A stretch of DNA of 64,000 bases from Platerodrilus igneus (GCA_036346225.1 JARFIW010000500.1:2046001-2110000), one strand, 5' to 3'. Shown: positions 21,363 through 34,520, counted from the stretch's first letter. Translations and numbers: made by a program. Notes: generated from the sequence alone by a model not told the origin.

Positions 21363-21878
21363 CTATAAAAACTAGTTTTTGCGTTACATGAAGTTTTTTA
21401 ACCAATTTGTAAGGATTATGCCTAAGTTTAACTGGTTAAGCTACAAACACGTTTATTATAATAAAATTTTGTAAATATCATTATAAGCAAACAGTATGAG
21501 CATCCAAGAGGGTACTTAAAGGAACTGGGTACTTAATTACAAAATCGTCTACAAGAAGGCAGTTAACGTTGTATAAACAAGTAAGGCAAGTAATTCAAAA
21601 AACGAAACCTGGACACGCGATAGAAGAATTTACGTCATGCTATCAAATAACAAGCGACAAGTTATAGAGAACTCTAATAGCTAAACAAAAATTAGTAAAC
21701 ACATTAAAGCCTTTTGAAAATAACAAAGCCTGCAACCTCATAACCATGCTGCACCTACATTGGCAGATACTAGTGATGGAGTAAAGACGCATAGTCAGAT
21801 TCAGAAGCATATAAGAAAAGGGACTAACCCATAACTTTGTGTAAATTAAATTTTTAAGTTTTCTGTGTTCTCTACATG

Positions 21879-21880
<2 letters not shown>

Positions 21881-21924
<44 letters not shown>
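21881..21924. repeat. (TA)n microsatellite
   Basis: A run of about 22 TA units. It creates a false Ile/Tyr-repeat frame on the minus strand. Confidence 0.95.
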
Positions 21925-21928
<4 letters not shown>

Positions 21929-22169
21929 GAATGATGCGTAAGTTTGTTGATGTCACACCCAGCTACGAGCAATAGATGATTATATTTCGGGTTGACATTT
22001 CATTTTATTTTGTTGTACCCATCAAGTTAACCAAGTAACTGACTTTTTATATTGAACTTAGAAGCAAAGTAAAGTTGAATAATAAATTTTGTACTTCTAA
22101 TTGATAATGATCATGCACTTATTTTATTTTTATTCGTGTATTTGTTAATTGGTTTTTGTGTGAATCGAG

Positions 22170-24480
22170 GTGTGTGTGCCAGGTGTTTCTTTCCTTCTGG
22201 ACGATTGTTACTGCACTGTTTTCCTTACATTAATAACGGCTGAAAGTTTTCTAGATTTATGTAAAATGATTGTAGATACTTCAAGTTATGATGAGGAATC
22301 TTATATTTTGACTTGGCTGCCAAACATACCAGCTGCATACGTTTGTCTTCGACAAGTGTTAAATTGCCATACAAGAGCATTTCATTCATGTCAAGTTAAT
22401 TCTGCGTCACTGCTAAGTAAATTTGATGATTTTGTTAACACTTTTGAAGGAAGTGGTGCACACTGTGTTGGAGTATCTGAAACTTGGTTGAAACCTTCTT
22501 TGGTCAATAGCTTTGTTTATTTGTATAGCTATTGTTTGTTGAGAAACCGCACAGAACAACATGCTGGGGGCATTGCTCTATATGTGAGAGGCGACCTTTA
22601 AAATTACATTTAATTATCAAAAAATCCTAATTGGTGTGGGTATATAGTCCGCCAAAAACGGGCCACTTATCTGATATCAAATATGTAGTTGTTGAAATGT
22701 TGCCTTTGTAATCATTTTAGGAGATTTCGATCACTGCTTTGTCAGCTAAATAGTATTGCACTGGGTTGTAATTTACATATCTTACCTTTTGCACCTACTC
22801 GCCATCATGTAACTCTTACCCACGAATCACCTTCTGTTATAGCACATTATGGTGCTAAATAAAGACAAAACTATAAATTTTGATCAAATTCCAATTTTGG
22901 AAATTTCAAATCATGACCTGATCTTTATTTACTACTCATTAAAACCTCCGAGATTTTCTCATAAATATAAAATATGGAGAATCTTTAAACACACTGATAT
23001 GGTAAAAGTTAGAAACGATGCGAGTAAAATCCCATGGAATGAAATTAAACAAATGCCCTGTGTCGATACTAAGCCCCAAAAATTTAATAGTTTATACGAT
23101 ATTCACGCTCCAAAAAAAAAAACGATACGTATTCCTAAGCCCAAGTCACCATCATTAATGGCTGAAATTTACAATATAAAGTGTGTAAGAGATACAGCTT
23201 CATTGCAATTTAACCGTGTACCTAGAGTTAAGAATTACATTGTTATAAATATTATCTCATTACAGCAAAACAACTATTTAGAAATTCAAAGTTACACTAA
23301 TTTCACTTATTAGCCTCTAATGTCAACTCTGCAAAAATCTGAAGTGAGCTACGGACTATCACGGTAGGGAGACCTACAACTCCAATACTGACAACAATAC
23401 CTTTGAATGCTCATTTTGTCTCACTTATTACTGCTGTCAACGATTGTGTTGAAAGAAACAGGAGCAAATTGCCTTATAGCAGACCTACCACCAAAGAATT
23501 TTGTTTACAATCAGTGGATAATGAGTACTGACATCAATTGAACGAATTAAGTAAAGTGGCATAGGACCCGACCAAATATATAAAATAATGCTTTCTGAAA
23601 TATTGCGATTGCACTAGTCTTTAGTATTCATTATTGATGAGTTCTTTCTTACAAATATATTTCCTGAAAGTTGGAAACAGGCTCTAATTTGACCGTTACC
23701 TAAAAAGTCATCTCTCTAATCTCTGGCCGATTATTGTCCAATTAGTATCCTTCTGACATCATCTACATGTATTGAGTATATTGCTTTGAATCAACTAATT
23801 GACCTTTTGCATAAAAATAAACATTTGGATCAATTTCAATCTGGTTTTCATAGAAACCATATGACGACTTCTGCTCTTCTTTATGTGGTTGATGATATAT
23901 GGGAAGCAATTGATAGAAACAGATTCCTATCCTGGTGTTACCTGATTTTAGTGCAACATTCAACAATGTGCATCATGAACTCTTACTATCTAAATTAAAA
24001 GCGTATAACAATTTTTTGCAAAATATGTTAGAATGATTTAACTCATACCTGAGTGACCATAAACAATGTGTCATTACTGAATATGCCAGTTCTTCTAACT
24101 TATACAAGCAGGAGTACCCCAAGGAAGTGTGCTTGGGTCGATCCTGTTCACACTGTATATCAGGATTTGTATAAGGTTTTAAATCTAGTAAACATCATTG
24201 TTATACGTGCAATATACAAATTTATCCCCACTGTGCATCTAATGACTCAGAACTGGCCTTAAACAAAATTAACAGATCTTGATAGTATTAAATTGTGGGA
24301 AGACGAAAATCTACTCACAATAAATCCGGCTAAATGCCAGGCAATCATAATTGGTACATACAAGCTGCTTAGCAAAATTGATATTTCTACATACCGGCCA
24401 TTACAAATACATAGCAAGATAATTAAGTTCAGAAAAACATCCCATTTTACTTCCATCTGGTCATATAGTGTCTAAGATAA
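22170..24480 (+). pseudogene. decayed LINE with endonuclease and reverse transcriptase
   Basis: Plus-strand frames follow non-LTR order. The endonuclease has HCVGVSETWLKPSLVNSF and RTEQHAGGIALYVRGD, then VYSPPKTGHLSDIKYVVVE. Its end and linker are at 22849-23313 (ISNHDLIFIYYSLKPPRFSH). The reverse transcriptase N-terminal half starts near 23640 (FPESWKQALI, IALNQLIDLLHKNKHLDQFQ, then GFHRNHMT). Numerous stops and frameshifts occur and no YADD box is visible. The endonuclease pattern suggests a CR1/L2- or Jockey-related clade. Confidence 0.7.
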
Positions 24481-25474
24481 TAGCTAAACATATTCACTCT
24501 CTTCATCGTGGTCCTCAGCAAATGTTATTTCCAATGAGAGAACCATATAAAATATTCGTAGAACAACATTGATATCTGACAAGTGTAAACTTACCATAGG
24601 GTCACCTCAGAACATTGTCGACCAAAGAGGTAGTCTAAATCATAATGAGTTTTCCTCCTCAAGATAAATATAAAAGGGCGACTTAAGCCTTATGGTAACG
24701 TATTCGCACACTTCTTTAATAACCATCCTCTCAATCATATAAATAGAAACATGTTAAAAAATGTTTTCCAATCCTCAAGTTATTGAATTTATGAATTTTA
24801 AATATAAAAAATTAATCAGTTGATTTCACATTAAGCATATTGGCTAGCTCAAAAGTCGCTCCCAAGCACAACACAAATTGAAGGCATTCATTCTTCTAAA
24901 CCTTAAAATTTTCATCTAATGGATTCAAGACAAATACATTAAACATTAATAAATCAAAGTTACCTTCAATTTATGTCATAAATGTCAACTAGAAATTTTT
25001 ATTATTTCAACAACGATCCTAGGTCATGGATCAAAACGTAAATAAAGACGATTTTAACAACTTTGAGGGGTTCAATTCCCAAAAAAGATCAAGAAAAATA
25101 CAAAACAAACCACAACAAACATACAGGGAGTATTTATATAAGGTATATCATTCAAGGATTGAAATTCATTTTTACATTTACTGTTTAAATTTGTACACAT
25201 TATTTATTTAAAAATTGGAGCTTTTAAATACACTGAAAGTGTGTTCTGCCTTACACTTAATGGCTATGGCTTTACAATATGCTTGTATTATACAGGGTGA
25301 TTATTTAGACACACAGAATTGCATTTTCCCTTGGCAAAAAGTAAGCTTGTATTATACAGGGTGAACCATGAATTTTCGGAAATTTTTATTTTTCCCGGAT
25401 TCTTTAATATCTTGGTGTGATTTATTTGTAGAATTTGGGTTTCAATTACCTCTCGTGACCCCTTTATCATATAT
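24481..25474. other. low-information AT-rich stretch with two short direct repeats
   Basis: No gene is supported. The phrase CTTGTATTATACAGGGTGA occurs twice, near 25280 and 25348, about 70 bp apart, with an AATTTTTATTTTTCCCGG block after the second. These may be the ends of a small unidentified element. Confidence 0.4.
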
Positions 25475-27231
25475 ATATATATAATGCTGTAATAAGGGGT
25501 TGTTTAGAGGTGTATTGAGTAATAAGGGTCGAGTAGTAACTGAAAATAGCAATGGGAATCAGAAAACTGCATTTATTTAGCAGAAAAATAAGTAATTCGT
25601 ACATTATGTAAAAAGCAAGCATTTAACACCCTGTATATAGACCGTAATTAACTTTAAGGAATGCCAGTAAGCATATCTTTCAATAATAGAACGTGTATTC
25701 AGCAGAGAAATAATCGTACATGTAATTAAAACTACGTTGAGAAGTGTTTAACAAGTTTACAAAATAAATACGCAGAAGTTAAGATAAAACCCAATAAATC
25801 CCCATGCAATTACGCTTGTAATAAAGAAGGAACAATATGCGCTTTGATAAGAAAACGCACTTTCAAAGATCAGTCTAAATAAATACATGAACGAAAACAG
25901 CATTAGAATTACATCATTTATTTTGTACAATTATCCAAAAGGTTTATTTACACAAAACAACAGACATAAGTTAAAAGTCCGGGCACGAAAACAAGAGCAA
26001 ATAACAGCATGATATGAAAATCCAAAAGTTTCATCAGAAATCAGCTTGAAAATACTGGGAATATTAAAAACAAACGTGGTTGGTCGGAACAATCGGTAAG
26101 ATTGCTTGGAACACCAATGCCAAGGTAGTGGGAAAAAGCTATATAACGCCCACAGATAAGGCAGCTCGGTCTCAACTTGAAGCACGTCGAATTCACAACA
26201 CTTTTAATCAGAAATTTATGCGTCAGTTAAATAAAATTTATATTGTAGTGAAAATAGTGCTGCGTTAAGAATACCTGAAGAGTTGTTGCCTTTTTTTTTT
26301 AAGAAAACGTGAGTAGAAATTGGGTAATTAATTCAAATTAAATATTCATAATAATTTAAGGCTTCTAATCCATGGTCCTAAGGCGATAATTCTAATTATG
26401 GAACAATTCTAATCCATGGTCTTAAGGCGATAATTCTGATTCTATTTTGGGACAATTCTAATCCAAGATACTAAGTCTGGTGTACAGAAATTCTTAATAC
26501 TAAGTAACCCACGAAGTCAAGTGGTATTTCAGGGAGGAGATTCAAAGCAGATACAGAGAAATATAGAATAAAGCACGAGGTGATTTTGGAAACAAAGGGG
26601 TAACCGTACTGAAATATTAGTTCAACGTATGTTAAGGAGTACAAAGCAGAGCATTGGTTTCGATTGAGGATAACAAGGGGGTGTTGATCCACAACACAAA
26701 ACAACATATCAGGAGATCGCAGGTCAGACCTACTTAATTTTAAGGAATCTTTTCAATTTAAATTTTAATACTGAATTAATGAAATTTATCAAAAACTTGT
26801 AAAGAGTCAACAGGAACATTGCATACGTTGAAACTTACGTAATAAATCACAAAAAGGTCTCGAACGTTCCAGATTTATTTGTAAAGGTGTAGTTTTTGGC
26901 GACTTTATTTTAAATTAAGAGAATATAAATTTTGGGACAAATAATCCATATAATATTAAGTGATTGAAGGGTGTATTTAAAGAATTTCAAACATTGTGAA
27001 GTGTAAACATTATTTCCTTTCATTATATGAATGTTGATTGACTTCGTTTTATCAATTCAAACAGGTAATCATAAAGGGGTAAATGAAAAATTGATCATCA
27101 TAACATTGTGCACTCTGTGTAAATTAAAAAGGACTAACGTGGTATAATAAAAGTAAAAGATTAAAGCAAGAAACACAGGGTGATGGAGTTAAGTACAACG
27201 TTTATTACACCGAGTACGGCATTACCATATT
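25475..27231 (+). repeat. unit A of a large unclassified repeat (left palindrome arm)
   Basis: This segment starts at a (TA)n tract with GCTGTAATAAGGGGTTGTTT and is matched in reverse complement along its length by sequence up to about 32.83 kb. Shared landmarks include TTCTGATTCCCATTGCTATT, TCTATTATTGGAAGATATGC and TCAAGCTGATTTCTGATGAA, as read on the opposite arm. A TATA-like GGCGTTATATAGC and an AATAAA lie within it on the minus strand. It has no protein-coding frame that I can support. Short tandem CTAATCCATGGT repeats lie near 26.4 kb. Confidence 0.75.
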
Positions 27232-27265
27232 AATATATATTGATATGATAACGCCGTACGCCGAT
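27209..27265. repeat. hairpin at the centre of the palindrome
   Basis: ACGTTTATTACACCGAGTACGGC on one side and GCCGTACGCCGATGTAATAA continuing ACGT on the other can pair around an AT-rich centre near 27237. The symmetry continues outward on both sides for more than 200 bp. Confidence 0.85.
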
Positions 27266-27919
27266 GTAATAAACGTCCAGCTGAACACCACCACTCTGTG
27301 TTTTTCTCTAATCTTCTAATTTAATTATGCCACGGCTAGCCCTTTTTAATTTACACAGAGTGCACAACGTTACGATGATCAATTTTCATTTACCCCTTTA
27401 TGGTTACCTGTTTGAATTGATAAAAACGAAGTCAATCAATATTCATATCATCATCATTAGGTCCTCAGTCCTAGAACTGGTTGGACACGTACCATCATTG
27501 TTTCCTAGTCTGAACCAACCTACACATTTCCCTGAAATTTCCACAGTCTACATTTATCACTATCTGTGTGCTAAAATCTTATCTCGGTCTACCTCTACCT
27601 TTCTTTTCCTACCTCTGCTTGTAGTACATCCCGTACTATTCCCCAGAAATGCGTTAGAACGTATCCTGTCCCACTATTTCTACTATATTTTCATTTTCCA
27701 CAGAGATCTTTATTTCTCTACTATTTCTACAACCTATTTGTTATTAACTTTGTTTGTCCATGCTACCATCTTCATACATCTGAAGCACAACATTCCAGAA
27801 GGCTTCTATCTCTTTCTGTCTGCTTTTCCTGCTGCCCCTATTTCATAGATGTACTGTGCTGTGCTCCCCACCTTGCTTTAAACAGTTTTCTTCTTGTATC
27901 AATATTCGTTGACTTTGAC

Positions 27920-28093
27920 CTCGTTCGGATGAGAGGTAAAATGGAGGTCCCGTGTGTGTGTTGTCACGCACGTTAAAGATCCCTAACTTGCTTGGAACAG
28001 CAAGGGTTCGGCAAAATTCAAAATTTTCCAGGTAAAAAAAACTCGCTTCCTGGCCAATGTAGTGCTTTCGGGTGGAGCATTGGAAAATCACAT
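27920..28093 (+). mobile_element. 5'-truncated SINE fragment
   Basis: From TCGTTCGGATGAGAGGTAAA to GAGCATTGGAAAATCACATG this matches the 3' two thirds of the complete SINE at about 61.5 kb nearly base for base. The tRNA-like head is missing. It sits in the 3' region of the RTE-A copy, opposite in orientation. Confidence 0.85.
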
Positions 28094-28414
28094 GGAAGGT
28101 ATGTGAAGGGGGTTGAGCAGCCTGTTGCTGCCAAGGATCTCCCAACACGTAGACATTTGCCGTATTAATAGTTTTCCAGTAAATTCTTTCGCACAATTAA
28201 AATTAGTTGGTAGTATTGTAAAAACACTATCTGTAGTTATTTATAATAATCACCATGTTTGAGTACAGTTATTATTTTTGTCATTCGTTTTTCCATCTTG
28301 CGGCTGGTTGGAAGCGTACCTCCATTGATTTCTATTTTGAGCTAGCCGACACATTTCCCTGAAATTCTCACAACCTTTCACTATCTGTGTGCAGTAGTCT
28401 AACCTAGGTCTACC

Positions 28415-30979
28415 CTACTTCTCTTTTTTCCTATCTCTGCTTCTAATATATTCCGCAGCATTCCCTCTTGTCTTAGTATGTGACCTATCATCCTCTCTCC
28501 TATTTTTTACTGTTTTCCACATAGTTCTTTCTTCACCTACCATTTCTAGAACCTCTTTGTTCTTAACTTTGTCTGTCCATGGTATCTTCATCATACGTCT
28601 GTAGCACCACATTTCAAAGGCTTCCACCTTTTTCCTGTTTGCTTCTCCTACTGTCCAGGCTTCACAGTCATACAGTGCTGTGCTCCACACATGTTTCAAG
28701 CAATCTTTTCCTTGTTTCTATGTTTGTGGTCTTTGAACACAGTAGTTGCTTTTTCTTGTTAAATGTAGCACGACCTTGTGCTAATCTTTGTTTTATATCT
28801 TTTGCGCTTTTCCCATCTTGCGTTATTTGACTTCCTAGGTAGCAGAAATCCTTCACCTCTTGTAAGTTCCCGTTACCTATTTGTATTCTTGTTTTTGATT
28901 TATTTTCCCCTCTTTTGCATACTAGAACTTTAGTTTTATTTTTGTTAATTTTCATACCATATCTCTCCGTTAGAACTGTTTCCATTTCATTAAGAGCAGC
29001 TTCTAACTCTTCATTGCTAGATGCTAGTACCGCTACATCATCTGCAAATCGAAGCATATCAATCTTTTGTCCCTGCACATTAATTCCAAATGTCTTCCTG
29101 CATTTGACAGTATTTATTGCTCTTCTATGAAAATTATTGGGGATAAGGCGCATCCCTATCTCACCCCTTTCTTAATATTTACTTCTCTACTTTCTTGCTC
29201 TAATTCTATTACTGCTGTTTGTTCTTTGTATAAGCTATGTACTATTCGTCTATCCCTATAACTCATTCCAATCTTTTTGAGTATTTCGAACATTTTTTTC
29301 CATTTTACATTGTCGAATGCTTTTTCCAGATCTACAAACCCTATATATACGCTTTCCCCCTTCTCTATTGTTTTCTCCATTATCACCCTCAGAGCTAAAA
29401 TAGCCTCCCGTGTTCCCCTGTTTCGCCTAAACCCAAATTGATCTTCTCCCAGTATTTCAGTATTTTAAAATCGGGTATCTAGCCTGTTTCATACATATAG
29501 CTTACCAGTTGGAAAAAACGTTCTGTTACTGCTTGTCCAGCGGCTTTTAGAGTTTCTGCTTCCACCTTATCTGTACCCGGTGCCTTATATATTCCTGCCA
29601 TCTAGCTACTCTCTCTACATTTTCTATAATGACGTTTCCTCCCGCATCCCTTATATTTTTGCTATATGGTTTTATATCCCTAAAATTCATTCTAATTAAT
29701 TTGTATGCTTCCTCTGTATTTCATATTTTCATCTTAGTTTGTACCTCGTTGCACTTTTCACCAATTCATTGTTCTTTAGCTTTCCTGCATTTGCGAATAA
29801 TTTCCCATTTTATGGTTTTGTATCTCTGTTTTCTGTTTCGTCTGATCTATTTTTGTATTTTCGTCTTCTATTAAATTCAGGATATCCTTTGTTATCCATG
29901 GTTTCTTATTTTTATTTTGTGAATACCCCAGAATACCTCTGGCTGCCATGTCTAAGCTGGATTTAATATTATTCCATTGTTTCTACTTCCTTAGTATCAG
30001 AAATTTTCCCGATATCGTTCAGCAATTCATTTGACTTTTTTTTTCAAATCTTTCGTGGATATCTTTATCTTTTAACTTCTCAAAGTCGAAATGCCTTTTT
30101 CCGTTCCTCTTTTTCAGCTTTTTAAATTTAAGTGCGGTCTTCATAATTGCGATGTTGTGGTCAGTGTCTATATCTGCTTCCGGGTAGCTTCTACAGTCCT
30201 TTAGTTGATTTCTAAACCGTTGTCTAACAATAATGTAATTTATTTGATATCTTCCTATGTCTCCTGGCATCTTCCACGTGTATCGTCTTCTAGCATGATG
30301 TTGAAATAATGTATTTGTGATGGTTAAGTTGTTCTTGTCGCAAAATTCTATTAGCCTATTTCCCCTGTCATTTCTCATGCCTAAACCAAATAAACCTACT
30401 ATCGCTCCTTCCCTACCCTCACCTACCACTGCATTAAAATCCCTCGTAATTATTAAATTTTCATGTCCTTTTACGTATATTAGTGTCTTCGATACCTTTG
30501 TAGATCGCCTCTACCTCTTCCTCACTGTAGCTAGAGGTGGGCATGTATAGTTGTATTATTACTGTATTTACTGGTTTAGATTCAAATATAACCATGAGTA
30601 CTCTTTCGTTCTTTTGTAGGTAGTTTTCTACACGTTTTCTCATGCTTTTTTTTCGGATAACTATACCCAAACCCGAATTTTATTCCTCTGATCTTGTATG
30701 AATTACCCCGAAGTCTCCGCTCCAAAAATCCCTCGTCTCTGACCAGCGAACTTCGCTAAATCCTACTGTGTCTAGTGCTAACCTATCCATTTCGAGTTTC
30801 AGGTGCTCTAGCTTACCTACTTGTTTTATGCTTCTGACATTCCACGCTCCGACTCGCAGAATGTTCACGGATATTTTTCTATTCTTTCGGATCACATCCC
30901 CCGAAGCAGTCCCCTCCTGGAGATCCAAATTGGGGACTATTTTACCTCCGGAATTTTTTACCCCAGAAGATGCCATCAT
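28415..30979 (-). pseudogene. RTE-A endonuclease and reverse transcriptase, multiple frameshifts
   Basis: The minus strand encodes an APE-type endonuclease ([59 protein letters not shown]). An RT follows ([34 protein letters not shown] with the catalytic [24 protein letters not shown]). The C-terminal block is RKKVEAFEMWCYRRMMKIPW. These are the hallmarks of RTE-clade elements. It is in at least five frames and is dead. Confidence 0.88.
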
Positions 30980-32844
30980 ATTTGTTACAATTTAGTACGC
31001 AGTGTACTTGGGAGGTAATGTGGTGGTTTCCCGTTGCCTTCCACATTGCAGTAGTGTGTCTTAGAATGTCATACCGACCCCTATGGTTTCTGCCACTCTT
31101 AGTACCGAAAAAGCTGCTGCCCTCTTTCGGGGACCTGTCTTAGTGCGGTTCCTCACTAAAGACCCCACTAATTTGGTTAAACCTATAGTTCGACTCTTTA
31201 GCTCATTAAACACGCAAGCCATTCTACCTGTTCTAGTATTTTAAAACGTCGTCAAGGTGCAGGTCCATTCAGAATGGCAATATTCATATAATGAAGGGAA
31301 ATAATATTTACACTTCACAATTTTTGTAATCCTCTAAATACACCCTTCAATCAATTAATATTATATGGATTATTTATCCCAAAATTTATATCGTTTTAAT
31401 TTAAATTAAAGTCACAAAAAACGACACCTTTTACAAAAAATTTGAAAGTTCGAGACCCTTTTATGATTTTTACGTTAGTTTCAAGGTATTCAATATTATT
31501 GTTGATTCCTTACAAACTTGTGAGAAAATTAGTATATTGTGTTAAAATTTAAATTTGAAGATTCCTTAAAATTAGGCAGCCTTGACCTGTGATATTTTGA
31601 TGAGTTGTTGCGTGTTGTGGATCAACACCCCCTTATTGTCTTCGATTGAAAATCAATGCTCTGCTTTGTACTCCTTATGTTTTAACCAATAATTCAGTAC
31701 GGTTACCCCTTGTTTCCAAAATTCACCTCGTGCTTTATTTTATATTTCTCTGGATACGCTTTGGACCTCTTCACTTAAATACCACTTGAAATTTGTAGGT
31801 TTGCTAGTTTTATGAATTTATGAATACCAGACTTAGTATCATGAATTAGAATTGTATTAGAAGTGGACAAGAATTGTTTTAGAAACCGATTGGCAGTGGA
31901 TTAGAATACCAGCCTTACGACCATGGATTAGAAGCTCTATATCATTATAAATATTTAATTTAAATTAATTAACCAATTTCTACTCACGTTTTCTGCAAAA
32001 ACGGCAAAAGCTTTTTCATGTATTCTTAACGCAATTCTTACACAGCACTGTCTTGCACTACAATATAAAATTTATTTATCCGATGCGTAAATATTTGATT
32101 AAGAGTATTGTGGATTCGACGTGCTTCAAATTGAGACTGACTGGTTCTTATCACCTCTGGGCGTTATATAGCTTTTTCCCTCTACATTTGGATTGGTTTT
32201 CCAAGCAGCCTTGCAACCAACCATATTTGTCCTGGACATTCCTAATATATTTTCAAGCTGATTTCTGATGAAACTATTTTGGTATCATGCTGTTATTTAC
32301 GATCTTTGATCGTCTTATTATTGTTATCGTTGCTGGACTTTCAGCTTATGTCTGTTGTTTTGTGTAGATAAAGCTTTTGGAGAATTGTACAAAATTAAAT
32401 GATGTAACACGAGTGCTGGTTTCGTTTATGTATTTATTTAAACTTATCTTTGAAAGTGCGTTTTGTTATCAAAGCGCTTATTGCTCCCTCTTTATTACAA
32501 GCGTAATTGCATGAAGATTTATTAGGTTTTACCTTATTTTCTGCATATCTGTTTTATAACTTAGTGAACACTTAAATGTAGTTTAATTACATGTATGATT
32601 ATTTCTCTGCTAATACGTGTTCTATTATTGGAAGATATGCTTGCTGGCATTGATTAAAGTTAATTACGGTCCATATACAGGGTGTTAAATGCTTGCTATT
32701 TACATAATGTTCGAATTATTTATTTTCCTGCTAAATAAATGCAGTTTTCTGATTCCCATTGCTATTTACAGTTACTACGCGACCCTTACTACTCAATACA
32801 CCCCTAAACAACCCCCTACCACAGCATTATATATATATATATAT

Positions 32845-34520
32845 TGCTGTGATAAGGGGTTGTTTAAGGGGGTACTTTATAATAAAGGTCGTTTAGAAAT
32901 GAGAAATTACCATAGGCAGCAGAAAACTGCATTTATTTAGTGAAGAATTGAGAAATGGAGATAGTTTGTAAATTGTAAGCAGTCAGCACCCTGTATATAA
33001 AGTATAAATAGTTTTAAGCGACGCAAATAAACATAGGAAGACGCATAGTTAGCGTAGAAACCAGGAACACATTCATTAGGTAAATAGAAGATATTTAATA
33101 CCCTGTAGATAAAGTTTTAGTTAATTTAGGTAAAGCAAGTAATGATATTTTTTAGTGGAAGCACGCGTATATTTATATGTAAATATAATAAAGTGTAAGC
33201 AGACACACATTCAAAAGAGTTCCAAGCGATTAGATTAATACGGAGATAGAAATAGAGCTTCAGGAAGCATAATATAAATGCGTGCAAATAGCTAACCTTT
33301 TTTGATAAGAAAGGAGATTAAAAATTGCGTGAATAATATGTAAATATGAAAATTAAAAGTCTAATTGCATCACTTGTTTATGGAAAAGCAATTAGATCTA
33401 TCAAAACACAGCATGTTGATAACGAAGACAGCTGCAAGCAGTTTACAATTATTGGGAATCGTGGAGAATTACATCAGAAACTACTTTGAATGTAATTATT
33501 TGATTGGTTATAAATGGGCGACGAGTTGTAGACCATACCCACTGACGGAGTGGGAATTCAATAATATATTAGCAGGTACAGTGATAACGAGGTCAGTTTT
33601 GAATTCAACAAAGGCCGAAGTGCGCCATTATGAAATAAAGTGATACGTAATAATTTTAAAAGTGAAAGATAAAATAAGTGCCAAGATGAAAACTATAATT
33701 GCCGATTAAACGTAAGTACATTTTGGTGAATTTATTTTAAACTAAAACAAAAATAATAGGGCTTCTATGTCCGGGGGAAACAAACGACAATTTTTAAGTC
33801 CGGGGGAAAATAGACTACGATTTCTAAGTCCGGGGAAAATAGAGTAATACAATTTCTAAGTCTGGGGGAAGAATAATACAATTTGAGTAAGGGAAGAAAA
33901 TAAACCACGATTTCAAGTCAGAAGACAATGATAATAAGAATTCTATTCTAAGTTTGAAGAAATTGATTGATAAGAAGTAATAAGTCTAATATGAAACGAC
34001 AATAAATTGGGGTGCATAAATTAATAATGGTAGTCCATAGGGTAATGGCAATAATTTAAATGTAATCCTGAATTGGGTGAAGATAATTTTTATTCAAATG
34101 GAAGCGTTGATGTGAAGAAAATAGACCAGGTCAGATTTTTTAGTTATAAGACATTTTATTTTTCTATATATTTTTTTATTTTGAATATTGAATTTGCTTA
34201 ATATAATATGAATGTGAAAAAGTCAACAAAAGAAGTTGCATACGTATAAAGTGAGTAATATGATAACAGGTTCAGAACGTTCTACACTTCGTTGATAAGG
34301 ATAATAGGTTTTTTTGGTGACTTTGGGTTTTGAGTAAATAGTATATGATGTTTAATAAATGAAATTTACAACATTAACTAATTGAAAAGTGTATTTCAAA
34401 TAATTTACAAAAGCTGTACATAATATATTGGTTTCATTATATAAAATCGAAATTAACTGAATTTCATAATTCCAAATAAATGCTAGTCGAGGTCATAAGA
34501 TAAAGTCAATGGGAGTAATT
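32845..34520 (+). repeat. unit C, third and most diverged copy of the large repeat
   Basis: Immediately after the (TA)n tract the sequence again reads TGCTGTGATAAGGGGTTGTT, AGAAAACTGCATTTATTTAG and GCACCCTGTATATA, in the same orientation as unit A and opposite to unit B. Scattered matches continue to about 34.5 kb. Near 33.8 kb it carries four tandem copies of an about 30-bp motif (AAGTCCGGGGGAAAATAG), where unit A has a different tandem motif. Confidence 0.65.

Larger units (their letters stand above)
27449..31278 (-). mobile_element. RTE-A retrotransposon copy with 11-bp target duplication
   Basis: AATATTCATAT is duplicated at 27438-27448 and 31279-31289. In between, on the minus strand, lies a near full-length RTE-type element: an endonuclease, a reverse transcriptase, a C-terminal block, and a long 3' region ending in ATGATGATG-type repeats, typical of RTE 3' ends. 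The 3' region contains a partial second copy of the terminal ORF sequence and a SINE fragment. Confidence 0.85.
27232..32830 (-). repeat. unit B, inverted copy, split by an RTE insertion
   Basis: The reverse complement of unit A continues from the hairpin to about 27448, is interrupted by an RTE element, and resumes at about 31279 to the next (TA)n tract at 32.83 kb. AATATTCATAT on both sides of the RTE marks the break. Arm A and arm B are clearly alignable but diverged by small indels and substitutions. Confidence 0.75.

Noticed and set aside
21643..21972. 109-residue minus-strand frame with an Ile-Tyr run
   Set aside because: The frame depends on the (TA)n microsatellite and has no domain.
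27327..27848. 173-residue plus-strand frame
   Set aside because: It runs from the palindrome arm across the RTE target duplication into the antisense of the RTE 3' region, so it cannot be one gene.
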